From Streptomyces sp. ICC1 (GTDB lineage: Bacteria; Actinomycetota; Actinomycetes; Streptomycetales; Streptomycetaceae): a stretch of 64,000 nt of DNA. The notes under the pieces were generated by a model. That model saw only the letters and a program-made list of their open reading frames with translations. It did no database searches and was not told the origin of the DNA. Shown in pieces: positions 33,397 through 40,171 of this stretch (positions are counted from its first letter, which is position 1; each line of letters begins with the position of its first letter). Made by a program: the position numbers and the translations under genes. The stretch spans positions 3,934,267-3,998,266 of the forward strand of contig NZ_CP030287.1 of the NCBI RefSeq assembly GCF_003287935.1, read 5' to 3'.

Positions 33397-33786
33397 GTTG
33401 AATCTCCTTTGTGGGCTCAGCCCAGAGACCCGCACTGTACGGATCTCGAGTCGCCGAATGATCGCCCAGCCCGGAAAGCACCGGAAAAACTGGGAACACT
33501 CGCGCCGGTCGTTGAAGAGCCAGCGAAGGTGTTCGAAATTTTTGGGAACCACAACTGCAACTGGAACCACAGTAGCACGGCGGATCACGACGGGTCCGGA
33601 AGATTGACCCGCAAATCGGCCGCTCCTTCACTGCGCCAGAAATTCTCACCGCCCCCCGTATTCAATTCTGCCCTCGCGGGGATAGATAATCGGGAGCGGC
33701 GCGGACCCGCCCCAGGCCACTCCCTTGGGGCGCCCCGCGTGAGTGGCGTGGGGCGCCCGGGAAGTCCCGTACAGTGGTGTCAACGA
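33397..33786. other. Cold-shock leader and promoter; tRNA promoter region
   Basis: About 390 bases with no gene. On the minus strand the cold-shock mRNA leader contains a small TGGGC-TGA-GCCCA hairpin before the ribosome site. The AT-rich block at about 33520-33545 (AAATTTTTGGGAACC) probably holds its promoter. Toward the right, GGGGCGCCCC palindromes at about 33727-33758 and TACAGT at 33770-33775 precede the tRNA and may be promoter elements. Confidence 0.45.
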
Positions 33787-33860
33787 CGCGGGGTGGAGCA
33801 GCTCGGTAGCTCGCTGGGCTCATAACCCAGAGGTCGCAGGTTCAAATCCTGTCCCCGCTA
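33787..33860 (+). tRNA. Initiator tRNA-fMet (anticodon CAT)
   Basis: A cloverleaf can be drawn: acceptor CGCGGGG with CCCCGCT and an unpaired first position (C1 opposite T72), D arm GAGCAGCTCGGTAGCTC, anticodon arm CTGGG-CTCATAA-CCCAG, and T arm with TTCAAAT. The first-pair mismatch and three G-C pairs beside the anticodon loop are the hallmarks of initiator tRNA. CCA is not encoded; the sequence after discriminator A is CGAAAG. Confidence 0.95.
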
Positions 33861-33868
33861 CGAAAGGT

Positions 33869-33904
33869 CCGGCCCCCTTGACGCCCACGCGTCAAGGGGG
33901 CCGG
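33869..33904. terminator. Terminator after tRNA-fMet, shared with GH18 gene
   Basis: A perfect 16-bp stem (33869-33884 with 33889-33904) with loop CCAC, 9 bases after the tRNA and 18 bases beyond the stop of the convergent gene. It can act for both strands. Confidence 0.85.
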
Positions 33905-33922
33905 AGCCGTTTCCGGGGTCCT

Positions 33923-34993
33923 TCACGTGCCCTGGGCCGCCAAGGCGTCCCACAGCTCGGGCTCCTCGAACCCCAGGGCCCACAGTCCGGCGCCCCGCAC
34001 CCCGTGCCGCGCGAGGACCGCCAGGTGCGCGGCCGCCCCGTTCGCGTCCTGGTACCAGACCTGGTGCTCTTCGCCCTCGTCGTCCGTGTAGTCGAAGTGC
34101 GGGGTGCCGGACACCTCGTCGAGGTCGTACTCCGCACCCACCTCGAGGCGCAGCTCCTCCGCTTCCAGCGAGGTGACGTGCCGGGCTCGGGCCTTGGAGC
34201 CCACCGTCCAGTTCCACCCGTACGCGGGCAGCGCCACCTCCAGCTTGTCCCGCGGGACGTGCGCGGTGGCGTAGGCGAGGAACTCCTCGTACCAGGCGGT
34301 CGAGGACAGCGGGCCCGGGTCCTGCAGGGCGTTGTGCAGGTTGTAGCCCATGATCCGCAGGCGGTCCGCGACGGAGCCCAGGTGCGCGTAGTCGAAGGCC
34401 TGGCCCGTGTCCTTCGTGCGCGGCATGACGGTGACCACGCAGCTCTTGGCGAGCGCGTGCAGGCGGGCGCAGAGCTCGCTCGTCAGCGCGTTGTACCCGG
34501 TGCGGACCCGCTCGCGCAGGGCGGCGTCCGCGGTCTCCGTCATCACCTCGTAGTCGAGGTCGAGGCCGTCGTAGGCGCGGCTCGTGGCGACGGCGACGAG
34601 GGCGTCCACGTGGGCCGTGCGGCGGGCCGGGTCGTTCATCAGGTCCGCCATCGCGGGGGCGCGCAGGCTCTCGGTGACCGTGGGGACCACTTTGACGCCC
34701 TTGGCGCGCAGTCCGTCGATGACCCGGCGCTCGCCGGCCCCGGTCTCGCTCTTGACCTCCGTCGCGGACGAGGTCGCGTACCAGAACGGGCTGACCGTGT
34801 GGAGCTGGTCGGCGTGGGCCAGTGCGTCCCGGTAGCCGGTCTCCAGGTCCCACCAGGGAAGCCAGGCGGACACGGTGCGGGCGGGCGCGGCGCGGGCCTG
34901 GGCGGGAGCGGGAACCGGCGCGGCCGCCGTCAGCGCGAGCGCGACGGCGGCCGCGAGGGCGGCGGAGAGACTGGCGGAGCGGGCGGTCTTCAT
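33923..34993 (-). CDS. Secreted GH18-family glycoside hydrolase
   Basis: A 356-residue exported protein. The signal peptide (residues 1-34, ASLSAALAAAVALALTAAAPVPAPAQA) precedes a TIM-barrel GH18 domain: VSAWLPWWDLETGY, then the catalytic motif DGLDLDYE with E149 as the expected acid. VMPRTKD, MGYNLHN and LPAYGWNW follow in the usual order. It resembles spore-cortex/chitinase-like hydrolases (YaaH/SleL group), which cleave beta-1,4-linked GlcNAc polymers. There is no LysM or chitin-binding domain. Stands alone. Confidence 0.88.
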   Translation of the reverse strand: MKTARSASLSAALAAAVALALTAAAPVPAPAQARAAPARTVSAWLPWWDLETGYRDALAHADQLHTVSPFWYATSSATEVKSETGAGERRVIDGLRAKGVKVVPTVTESLRAPAMADLMNDPARRTAHVDALVAVATSRAYDGLDLDYEVMTETADAALRERVRTGYNALTSELCARLHALAKSCVVTVMPRTKDTGQAFDYAHLGSVADRLRIMGYNLHNALQDPGPLSSTAWYEEFLAYATAHVPRDKLEVALPAYGWNWTVGSKARARHVTSLEAEELRLEVGAEYDLDEVSGTPHFDYTDDEGEEHQVWYQDANGAAAHLAVLARHGVRGAGLWALGFEEPELWDALAAQGT

Positions 34994-35004
34994 GCCACCG
35001 ACCT

Positions 35005-35028
35005 TGGCTCCCCCGCACGGGGGGGCCA
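35005..35028 (-). terminator. SDR gene terminator
   Basis: A 10-bp GC stem with one G-T pair (35005-35014 with 35019-35028, loop GCAC), 45 bases past the SDR stop and just ahead of the GH18 start. Confidence 0.55.
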
Positions 35029-35073
35029 GGCGACGGCACGTCGGGCAGACGGGTGGTGGCGGGCCGACGGGCC

Positions 35074-35838
35074 TCAGGCCGCCGCGCCACCGTCGATCAC
35101 CAGGTCGGTGCCGACCACGGAGGCGGCGTCCGAGGAGGCCAGGTACAGGACGGCCGCCGCGACCTCGGCCGTGGCGGACACCCGGCCCAGGGGTGACTCG
35201 TCCTTCATCCGGGCGGCGCGGCCGGCTTCGTCCTCGCCCTGCCACAGCGACATGTCGGTGGCGACCGGCCCGGGGCTGACCGCGTTGATGCGGATGCCCT
35301 CGCCGATGTGGTCCAGGGCGGCGGCCCGGCTCAGGGCGGAGACGGCCGCCTTGGTGGCGATGTAGCCGGCCGCGCCCGGGATGCGGGCGTGTGCTCCGAG
35401 GTTCGAGGAGATGTTGACGATCGCCCCTCCGGTGGGCTGCTCGCGCATCCGGGAGACCTCGGCCTGGAGGCTGAGGAGGACGCCGGTGACGTTGACGTCG
35501 AGGAGGGTGCGCCAGTCCTCCTCGGGAAGGTCGGCCACGGGGCCGCCGCCCCGGAAGACTCCCGCGTTGTTGACGGCGACGTCGAGGCTTCCGAAGTGTT
35601 CGACGGTGCTGCGGACCAAGGCGCGTACGTCCTCGGACCGGGTCACGTCGGCGGTGACCGCGACGGCCGTGCCGCCTTCCTCCTCGATCAGCGCGACCGT
35701 CTCCCCGAGGGCCGCGGCGCCGCGGCCGGCCGCGACCACCGAGGCCCCTTCGGCGGCGAAGGCGAGGGCGACGGCTCGGCCTATGCCGGAACCCGCGCCG
35801 GTGACGAGGACGCTCTTGCCGGTGAAACGTGCGGACAT
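35074..35838 (-). CDS. Short-chain dehydrogenase/reductase
   Basis: A 254-residue classical SDR that oxidises or reduces a small alcohol or ketone with NAD(P). It has the cofactor motif TGAGSGIGRAVAL (TGxxxGxG), NNAG at about residue 90, a Ser in IVNISSN, the catalytic YIATK (YxxxK), and SPGPV after it. Asn-Ser-Tyr-Lys are all present. Substrate unknown. Its upstream region has a 14-base tandem repeat. It follows the MFS/TetR pair on the same strand and could be part of the same detoxification response. Confidence 0.93.
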   Translation of the reverse strand: MSARFTGKSVLVTGAGSGIGRAVALAFAAEGASVVAAGRGAAALGETVALIEEEGGTAVAVTADVTRSEDVRALVRSTVEHFGSLDVAVNNAGVFRGGGPVADLPEEDWRTLLDVNVTGVLLSLQAEVSRMREQPTGGAIVNISSNLGAHARIPGAAGYIATKAAVSALSRAAALDHIGEGIRINAVSPGPVATDMSLWQGEDEAGRAARMKDESPLGRVSATAEVAAAVLYLASSDAASVVGTDLVIDGGAAA

Positions 35839-35865
35839 GGTGGTGGATCCCCTGCTCTGTGAGTG

Positions 35866-35930
35866 GTGTTCGGTGCTGTGTGTTCGGTGGTGTGCATTCG
35901 GTGGTGTGTGTCCGGTGGCCCGTGTCCGGT
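35866..35930. repeat. 14-base tandem repeat upstream of the SDR gene
   Basis: About 4.6 copies of GTGTTCGGTGGTGT with substitutions: GTGTTCGGTGCTGT, GTGTTCGGTGGTGT, GCATTCGGTGGTGT, GTGTCCGGTGGCCC and a partial copy. They lie in the 138-base gap between the MFS stop and the SDR start, where the SDR promoter should be. Confidence 0.75.
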
Positions 35931-35940
35931 CACCGGGGAG

Positions 35941-35966
35941 GGCCGGCCACCCCGGGGTGGCCGGCC
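35941..35966 (-). terminator. MFS gene terminator (perfect palindrome)
   Basis: A 26-base perfect palindrome (13-base arms, no spacer), 10 bases past the stop of the MFS gene at 35977. Confidence 0.7.
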
Positions 35967-35976
35967 GTGGTGACGG

Positions 35977-37356
35977 CTACTTGGTCCGGCTGCCCAGGAA
36001 GGCGACCGCGGCGAAGGCGGCCGCGGACACCGCGAGGGAGATCGCGTCGGAGCCGAAGGCGAGCACGGCGGCGAAGACGACCGTCGGACCCAGTTCCATC
36101 GCGGTGTTCATGACTCCGCCCGCGAGTCCCGCCTGGTGCGGCTCCACTCCGTCGGTGGCCAGCACCGCGGCCCCCGCGAAGGCCGCGGCGGCGCCGGCCG
36201 GCAGCAGGATCAGGCCGGGCAGGAGGCCGACGGCGTACGGGATGTCCGCGGTCAGGCCGGTGAGCGCGAGGAGTGCGAGGCCGGCCGCCGCGGTCACGAG
36301 CCCGGCCGTGCTGACGCGCGGTGCCCCGTACCGGGCGACGAGCGGGCCCGCCGCCCGGCCCGCGGCCAGCAGCACCACGGCGAAGGGGACGAAGGCGGCG
36401 GAAGTGCGCAGCGCCGACCAGCCGAGCTCCTGCTGGAGGTGGAGCGAGAGGAGGACGAACACCGTCGCCGTGCCGGCCGCGGTCAGGCCGATGGCCGCGA
36501 GGGCCAGGACCCGGCGCCGGTCGCGGAGGAATCCGAGCGGGAGCAGCGGGTCACGGGCCCGGCGCTCGACGAGCGGGAAGGCCAGCAGGAGCAGGGCCGC
36601 GGTGAGCAGGGAGAGCAGGACGGTGCGCGAACCCCAGGAGTGGGCGTCGGTCAGGACGAGTCCGTAGCTGGCCAGGCTGATGCCGGTGGTGGCCAGCAGT
36701 GCGCCGGGCAGGTCCAGGGAGCGGCCCTCGCCCGCCGGGGTGGCGGGCAGCAGCCGGGGGGCGAGGACGAGGGCGACGACGGCCACCGCGACCGGGACGG
36801 CGAAGGACAGCCGCCAGCCGACCAGTGCGGAGATCACCCCGGAGAGCAGGTTCCCGGCGGTCGCGCCGAGGACGGAGAGGCCGCCCCAGGTGGCCATGGC
36901 CCTCCCGTACGCGGCGGGCTGGGGGAAGACGGCGCGCAGTACGGCCATGGCGGCGGGTGCGGTGAGCGCGGCGCCGACGCCCTGGGCGAAGCGGGCGGCG
37001 AGCAGGAGGCCGGGGCCCTGGGCGAGCGGCGCGACGAGGGAGGCCGCGGCGAACACGAGCAGTCCGGCGCTCAGTACGCGGCGCCCGCCGAACCGGTCGG
37101 TGAGCCGGCCGCCGAAGAGCAGGAGGCCGGCGAAGGTCAGCCCGTAGGCGGCGCTGAGGAGGATGAGGTCGTCACGGGCCAGGGAGAACTCGCGGCCGAT
37201 CGTGGGCAGCGGCACGACGAGCGAGGTGAGCGCGAAGATCAGCGACATCTGGACGGTGCCGAGCAGCGCGAACGCGGGGCCGGTGGCAGGGCCGGCCGCT
37301 CCCCTTCCGGCCGCCGCGGCCTCGTTCGTGCTCTCGTGGTGCGTGGTGACGGTCAC
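35977..37356 (-). CDS. MFS drug transporter (DHA2-like)
   Basis: A 459-residue membrane protein with about fourteen helices. LTSLVVPLPTIGREFSL, LLFGGRLTDRFGGRR (motif A) and GVGAALTAPAAMAVL match proton-driven drug efflux pumps. The start is GTG 37356, with GGGGGAG directly upstream. It is preceded by an imperfect palindrome (37371-37388) like one before the TetR gene at 37429. Same strand and 72-base gap: the TetR product probably represses this pump. Confidence 0.9.
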   Translation of the reverse strand: MTVTTHHESTNEAAAAGRGAAGPATGPAFALLGTVQMSLIFALTSLVVPLPTIGREFSLARDDLILLSAAYGLTFAGLLLFGGRLTDRFGGRRVLSAGLLVFAAASLVAPLAQGPGLLLAARFAQGVGAALTAPAAMAVLRAVFPQPAAYGRAMATWGGLSVLGATAGNLLSGVISALVGWRLSFAVPVAVAVVALVLAPRLLPATPAGEGRSLDLPGALLATTGISLASYGLVLTDAHSWGSRTVLLSLLTAALLLLAFPLVERRARDPLLPLGFLRDRRRVLALAAIGLTAAGTATVFVLLSLHLQQELGWSALRTSAAFVPFAVVLLAAGRAAGPLVARYGAPRVSTAGLVTAAAGLALLALTGLTADIPYAVGLLPGLILLPAGAAAAFAGAAVLATDGVEPHQAGLAGGVMNTAMELGPTVVFAAVLAFGSDAISLAVSAAAFAAVAFLGSRTK

Positions 37357-37370
37357 GACTCCCCCTTATA

Positions 37371-37388
37371 CTTGAACGTACATTCCAG
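37371..37388. promoter_or_regulatory. Candidate TetR operator before the MFS gene
   Basis: CTTGAACGTACATTCCAG is an imperfect palindrome (14 of 18 positions self-complementary) in the 72-base gap before the MFS gene. The complement of 38034-38051 agrees with it at 13 of 18 positions and has the same end sequences, CTTGA and TTCCAG. Confidence 0.5.
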
Positions 37389-37428
37389 AATGAGCCTATA
37401 AGAACACTCCCCCAGGGGGAAGTGCTTT

Positions 37429-38013
37429 TCAGTCGAGCAGCGCCAGCGCCTGCTCCGCCGCGTCCCGCAGCCGACACGGGTCCTCCGACGCCTTGCCGAC
37501 GATCCGCATGCCCTGCATGAGCACCAGCAGCATCCGGGCCAGCGCGCGCGGATCGCGGTCCGCCGGCAGCTCGCCCTGCGCCCGGGCCCGGGCCAGCGCC
37601 GAGTGGAACAGGGTCTCGATGTGGTTCCAGCTCGCCTCGACCTTGCGGGCCGCCACCGGGTCGTGCGCCCCCAGCTCGGCGGCCGTGTTGGTCACGAAGC
37701 AACCGGTCAGCCGCTGACCGGCGGAGCTCGACTCGGCGGCGAAGCGGCGTACCACCGCCCGCACGGCCGGCAGCGCCGCCCCCGGCTGGGACAGCTCGTG
37801 GAGCAGGACCGCGTCACGGTTCTCGTTGTAGCGGTCCAGCGCCTTCAGGTACAGGTCGTGCTTGTTGCCGAAGGTGGCGTAGATGCTGGCCCGCCCGATG
37901 CCGAGGCGGTCGACGAGGTCCGCCATGGACGTCGCCTCGTAGCCGCGCTGCCAGAACAGCTCCAGAGCTGACTGCAGTGCGGCTTCCGGATCGAATTCCT
38001 TGGTCCTGGCCAC
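37429..38013 (-). CDS. TetR family transcriptional regulator
   Basis: A 194-residue regulator. The helix-turn-helix covers residues 10-55 (ALQSALELFWQRGYEATSMADLVDRLGIGRASIYATFGNKHDLY). The C-terminal domain has GCFVTNTAAELGAHD, typical of the AcrR/YxaF-like group. It lies upstream of the MFS pump on the same strand. A similar palindrome at 38034-38051 overlaps its promoter, so it probably represses itself and the pump. Confidence 0.92.
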   Translation of the reverse strand: MARTKEFDPEAALQSALELFWQRGYEATSMADLVDRLGIGRASIYATFGNKHDLYLKALDRYNENRDAVLLHELSQPGAALPAVRAVVRRFAAESSSAGQRLTGCFVTNTAAELGAHDPVAARKVEASWNHIETLFHSALARARAQGELPADRDPRALARMLLVLMQGMRIVGKASEDPCRLRDAAEQALALLD

Positions 38014-38033
38014 GTCCCAGACTCTACGGGATA

Positions 38034-38051
38034 CTGGAACGGTCAGTCAAG
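38034..38051. promoter_or_regulatory. Candidate TetR autoregulatory operator
   Basis: CTGGAACGGTCAGTCAAG lies 21 bases upstream of the TetR ATG. Read on the other strand it resembles the site at 37371-37388, with CTTGA and TTCCAG at its ends. Confidence 0.45.
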
Positions 38052-38148
38052 TAAGGCGTTCGAGGTTCTGTGGCCGACGGGGTGGCGCGGCCAGGAACGT
38101 ACAGTCACGTGCGTGCGCCACACACCCGTACGTCCATGGAGGACAGCC

Positions 38149-38541
38149 GTGAGCCGGACCGACATCACCGCCGCCCTGACCGATCTGCTCTTCACCCCGG
38201 GGCTCGATCTCCACGAGGCGGCCGACCGGCACTTCGCCCCCGACTACCGCCAGCGCACCAACGGCACGTGGGACGATCGTGCCGGATTCCTCGCGCACAT
38301 CGCCCACCTGCGCACGGTGGTGGCCGGCGGCACCCTCGAGGTCCACGAGGAGTTGAGCGACGGCACCCGCTACGCCGACCGCCACACCGTGAACGTCACC
38401 AAGACGGACGGTTCGAGCGTCCGCATGGAGGTCTACCTCTTCGGCGAGTTCGCCCCCGACGGCCGGTTCCGCCGCATCGAGGAGACCACCCTCATGCTGG
38501 CCGGCGCGGAAGCGGACCGGGACCTCGGCAGCGCGCGCTGA
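38149..38541 (+). CDS. SnoaL/NTF2-like protein
   Basis: A 130-residue cone-shaped alpha+beta fold of the SnoaL-like group: ALTDLLFTPGLDLHEAADRHFAPDYRQRTNGTWDD, then beta strands LEVHEEL, TVNVTKTDG, VYLFGEFAPDGRFRRIEETTLML. Members act as cyclases, isomerases or ligand-binding proteins; nothing here fixes the role. GTG 38149 is preceded by GGAGGAC. It is divergent from the TetR gene and could be regulated by it. Confidence 0.8.
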   Translation: MSRTDITAALTDLLFTPGLDLHEAADRHFAPDYRQRTNGTWDDRAGFLAHIAHLRTVVAGGTLEVHEELSDGTRYADRHTVNVTKTDGSSVRMEVYLFGEFAPDGRFRRIEETTLMLAGAEADRDLGSAR

Positions 38542-38555
38542 CCCGCGAGCGGGCC

Positions 38556-38590
38556 ACGGCCGCGCCAAGACCCCGGCGCGGCGCGGCCGT
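38556..38590. terminator. Convergent terminator
   Basis: An 11-bp stem (38556-38566 with 38580-38590) with a 13-base loop, in the 64-base gap between the SnoaL-like gene and the ACT gene, which converge. Confidence 0.65.
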
Positions 38591-38605
38591 TCAGCCGACC
38601 GGCGT

Positions 38606-38938
38606 TCAGCCGACCGGCTGGTCCGACGCCAGGCGGGCCGTGAGGCCGACGACCTCGACGCAGCGCAGGAGCTTGGCCTGGGCCCGGGGCGAGTCGGAGG
38701 CCGGGACGACGATCTCGCACACGGCGGGGCCGCCGTCCTCGGAGGCCCTGAAGGAAAGCGCCCTGACGGAGAGGTTGTTGAGCATCGAGGAGATGCGGGT
38801 GAGGGCGTGGCCGCCGTCCTGGACGGTGACGGTCAGCGCGTGACAGACGGGGGCGGCGGCCCGCGCGGTACGCACGGCGGGGACGGCAGTGACGGCGGAG
38901 ACGGCGGAGACGGCGGGGAGAACATCGCTGCGGGTCAT
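38606..38938 (-). CDS. ACT-domain amino-acid-binding protein
   Basis: A 110-residue protein with an Ala/Val-rich N-terminus and one ACT domain (CHALTVTVQDGGHALTRISSMLNNLSVRALSFRA), similar to the regulatory subunit IlvH. No catalytic partner lies nearby, so it is probably a stand-alone sensor of an amino acid. ATG 38938 overlaps the stop of an upstream 49-codon frame (ATGA). A terminator-like hairpin lies within that frame, which suggests attenuation. Confidence 0.8.
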   Translation of the reverse strand: MTRSDVLPAVSAVSAVTAVPAVRTARAAAPVCHALTVTVQDGGHALTRISSMLNNLSVRALSFRASEDGGPAVCEIVVPASDSPRAQAKLLRCVEVVGLTARLASDQPVG

Positions 38939-39084
38939 GAGTGGTGGGCTCCTGTCCTGGGGCGGGGGCCTTGCCGGCCGGGCTGTGAGGTTCGCAGGGA
39001 GGGCGGGCGCGTGGGCCCGGAAACCAAGAAGACCCCTCGCGGGTGCGAGAGGTCTGCGTGCGGGCGGTGAGCTGCTGGGGTCAT
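38935..39084 (-). CDS. Candidate leader ORF coupled to the ACT gene
   Basis: A 49-codon frame beginning MTPAAHRPHADLSHPRGVF and ending at a TGA that overlaps the ACT-gene ATG. It has histidines at positions 6, 9 and 14 before the hairpin at 39030-39055. It could be a leader peptide for ribosome-mediated attenuation of the ACT gene. The 5' end lies antisense to the terD start. Its codon bias is weak, so translation is unproven. Confidence 0.4.
   Translation of the reverse strand: MTPAAHRPHADLSHPRGVFLVSGPTRPPSLRTSQPGRQGPRPRTGAHHS
39030..39055 (-). terminator. Attenuator-like hairpin upstream of the ACT gene
   Basis: An 11-bp stem with one mismatch (39030-39040 with 39045-39055, loop GGGT). 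On the minus strand it is followed by TCTTGGTTT. It lies 92 bases upstream of the ACT ATG, inside the leader ORF. Confidence 0.55.
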
Positions 39085-39798
39085 CGCCTGGCCGGCGCGC
39101 TCATCGCCCTCGGCGGCGCCTCCCCCTGGCTCGGCGCCGGTGCGACGGGCGCGCCGGCACCGGTCGCACCCGCACCGGTGGCACCGGCGCCGGTCGCCGC
39201 GGCCCCCGCCCCCGGCGCCGGGAAGATCAACCTCGACAAGGGTCGGGTCAGCCTCCAGAAGAACCAGACCGTCTCCCTGGTCAAGGGCGGCCGCCCGCTG
39301 CTCTCCCAGGTCAAGATGGGCCTCGGCTGGGAGCCGGCGTTCCGCGGCCGCGACATCGACCTCGACGCCTCGGTCATCGCCTACGGCGCGCAGCGCAACC
39401 ACATCGACAGCTGCTACTTCGGCAAGCTGTCCATCCTGGGCGGCTCCGTCAAGCACTCCGGCGACAACCTCACCGGTGACGGCGCGGGCGACGACGAGGT
39501 GATCGTCGTGGACCTCGGCCGCCTCCCCGCCGAAGCGACGGGCCTGGTCTTCACGGTCAACTCCTTCTCCGGCCAGAAGTTCACCGAGGTGGCCAAGGCC
39601 TATTGCCGCCTGATCGACGCGGCGACCGGCGAGGAGCTGGTGCGCTTCGACCTGACCCAGGCGGAGCCGCAGACGGGCGTGATGATGGCCAAGCTGATCA
39701 AGCAGTTTTCCGGCGAATGGGAGATGACGGCCATGGGCGAGTTTGTGAAGTCGCGCACAGTGCGCGGCATGGTCAAGCCCGCCGCGCAGGCACTCTGA
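39043..39798 (+). CDS. TerD-family protein with Ala/Pro-rich N-terminal extension
   Basis: The C-terminal 190 residues form a TerD domain: KINLDKGRVSLQKNQTVSLVKGG, then the calcium-site-like acidic run DIDLDASVIAYG, SGDNLTGDGAGDDEVIVVDLGRLP and FTVNSFSGQKFTEV. TerD proteins bind calcium and belong to tellurite/stress-response systems. The first 60 residues contain repeats of APAPVAP type. The GTG start at 39043 is only the longest frame; GTG 39067 or one inside the Ala/Pro stretch may be real. No strong ribosome site was found. Domain call firm, start uncertain. Confidence 0.75.
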   Translation: MREVCVRAVSCWGHRLAGALIALGGASPWLGAGATGAPAPVAPAPVAPAPVAAAPAPGAGKINLDKGRVSLQKNQTVSLVKGGRPLLSQVKMGLGWEPAFRGRDIDLDASVIAYGAQRNHIDSCYFGKLSILGGSVKHSGDNLTGDGAGDDEVIVVDLGRLPAEATGLVFTVNSFSGQKFTEVAKAYCRLIDAATGEELVRFDLTQAEPQTGVMMAKLIKQFSGEWEMTAMGEFVKSRTVRGMVKPAAQAL

Positions 39799-39900
39799 GC
39801 AGGTGAGCGGGCACATGGAGCGACGGACGCCCCCCGCGGGTGATCTGTTCCACCCTTAATGCGGAGGTGGCTGTCAGTGCGCGCCCGTAGCCTTGGACGT

Positions 39901-40068
39901 ATGCACCAGACACTCCAGCCCGCGGGTCCCGCGCGCCCGTCCGCCGCCGAGGCGAACGAGGCGATTCGGCAGCTCGTCGAGAGCCGGGTGGACGGCGAGT
40001 GGCCCTCCGAGGCGTATGAATTCCTCCTCGAGGAGTGGGCCACGGCCAGCCGCGCCGAAGCTCATTGA
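39901..40068 (+). CDS. Small conserved-type hypothetical protein
   Basis: A 55-residue protein (MHQTLQPAGPARPSAAEAN, then EAIRQLVESRVDGEWPSEAYEFLLEEWATASRA) of a kind seen in many Streptomyces, with no known role. It is mostly helical and acidic, and its C-terminal half contains the Trp-rich WPSEAYEFLLEEW. ATG 39901 is preferred to the upstream in-frame ATG. A strong terminator follows. Confidence 0.65.
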   Translation: MHQTLQPAGPARPSAAEANEAIRQLVESRVDGEWPSEAYEFLLEEWATASRAEAH

Positions 40069-40115
40069 TCCAGCCGACCCGACAGGCAGACGAACAGACG
40101 AACCGATGACATGAC

Positions 40116-40150
40116 AAGAGCCGCCGGAGCCCGAGGGCCCGGCGGCTCTT
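40116..40150. terminator. Terminator between convergent genes
   Basis: A 12-bp outer stem (40116-40127 with 40139-40150) that can be extended by an inner GCCC/GGGC pair. It ends in CTCTT and is followed by CTCATT, so it acts as intrinsic terminator for the gene at 39901, and in reverse for the gene ending at 40172. Confidence 0.85.
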
Positions 40151-40171
40151 CTCATTCCTGCCCGTCGCCGC

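Noticed and set aside
33307..33825. Plus-strand frame running over the cold-shock gene leader into the tRNA
   Set aside because: It covers a tRNA and the complement of a cold-shock gene, which excludes a real protein.
35005..35028. Idea that the hairpin ahead of the GH18 gene is a riboswitch
   Set aside because: A single short stem with no conserved aptamer-like sequence; a terminator for the upstream SDR gene is simpler.
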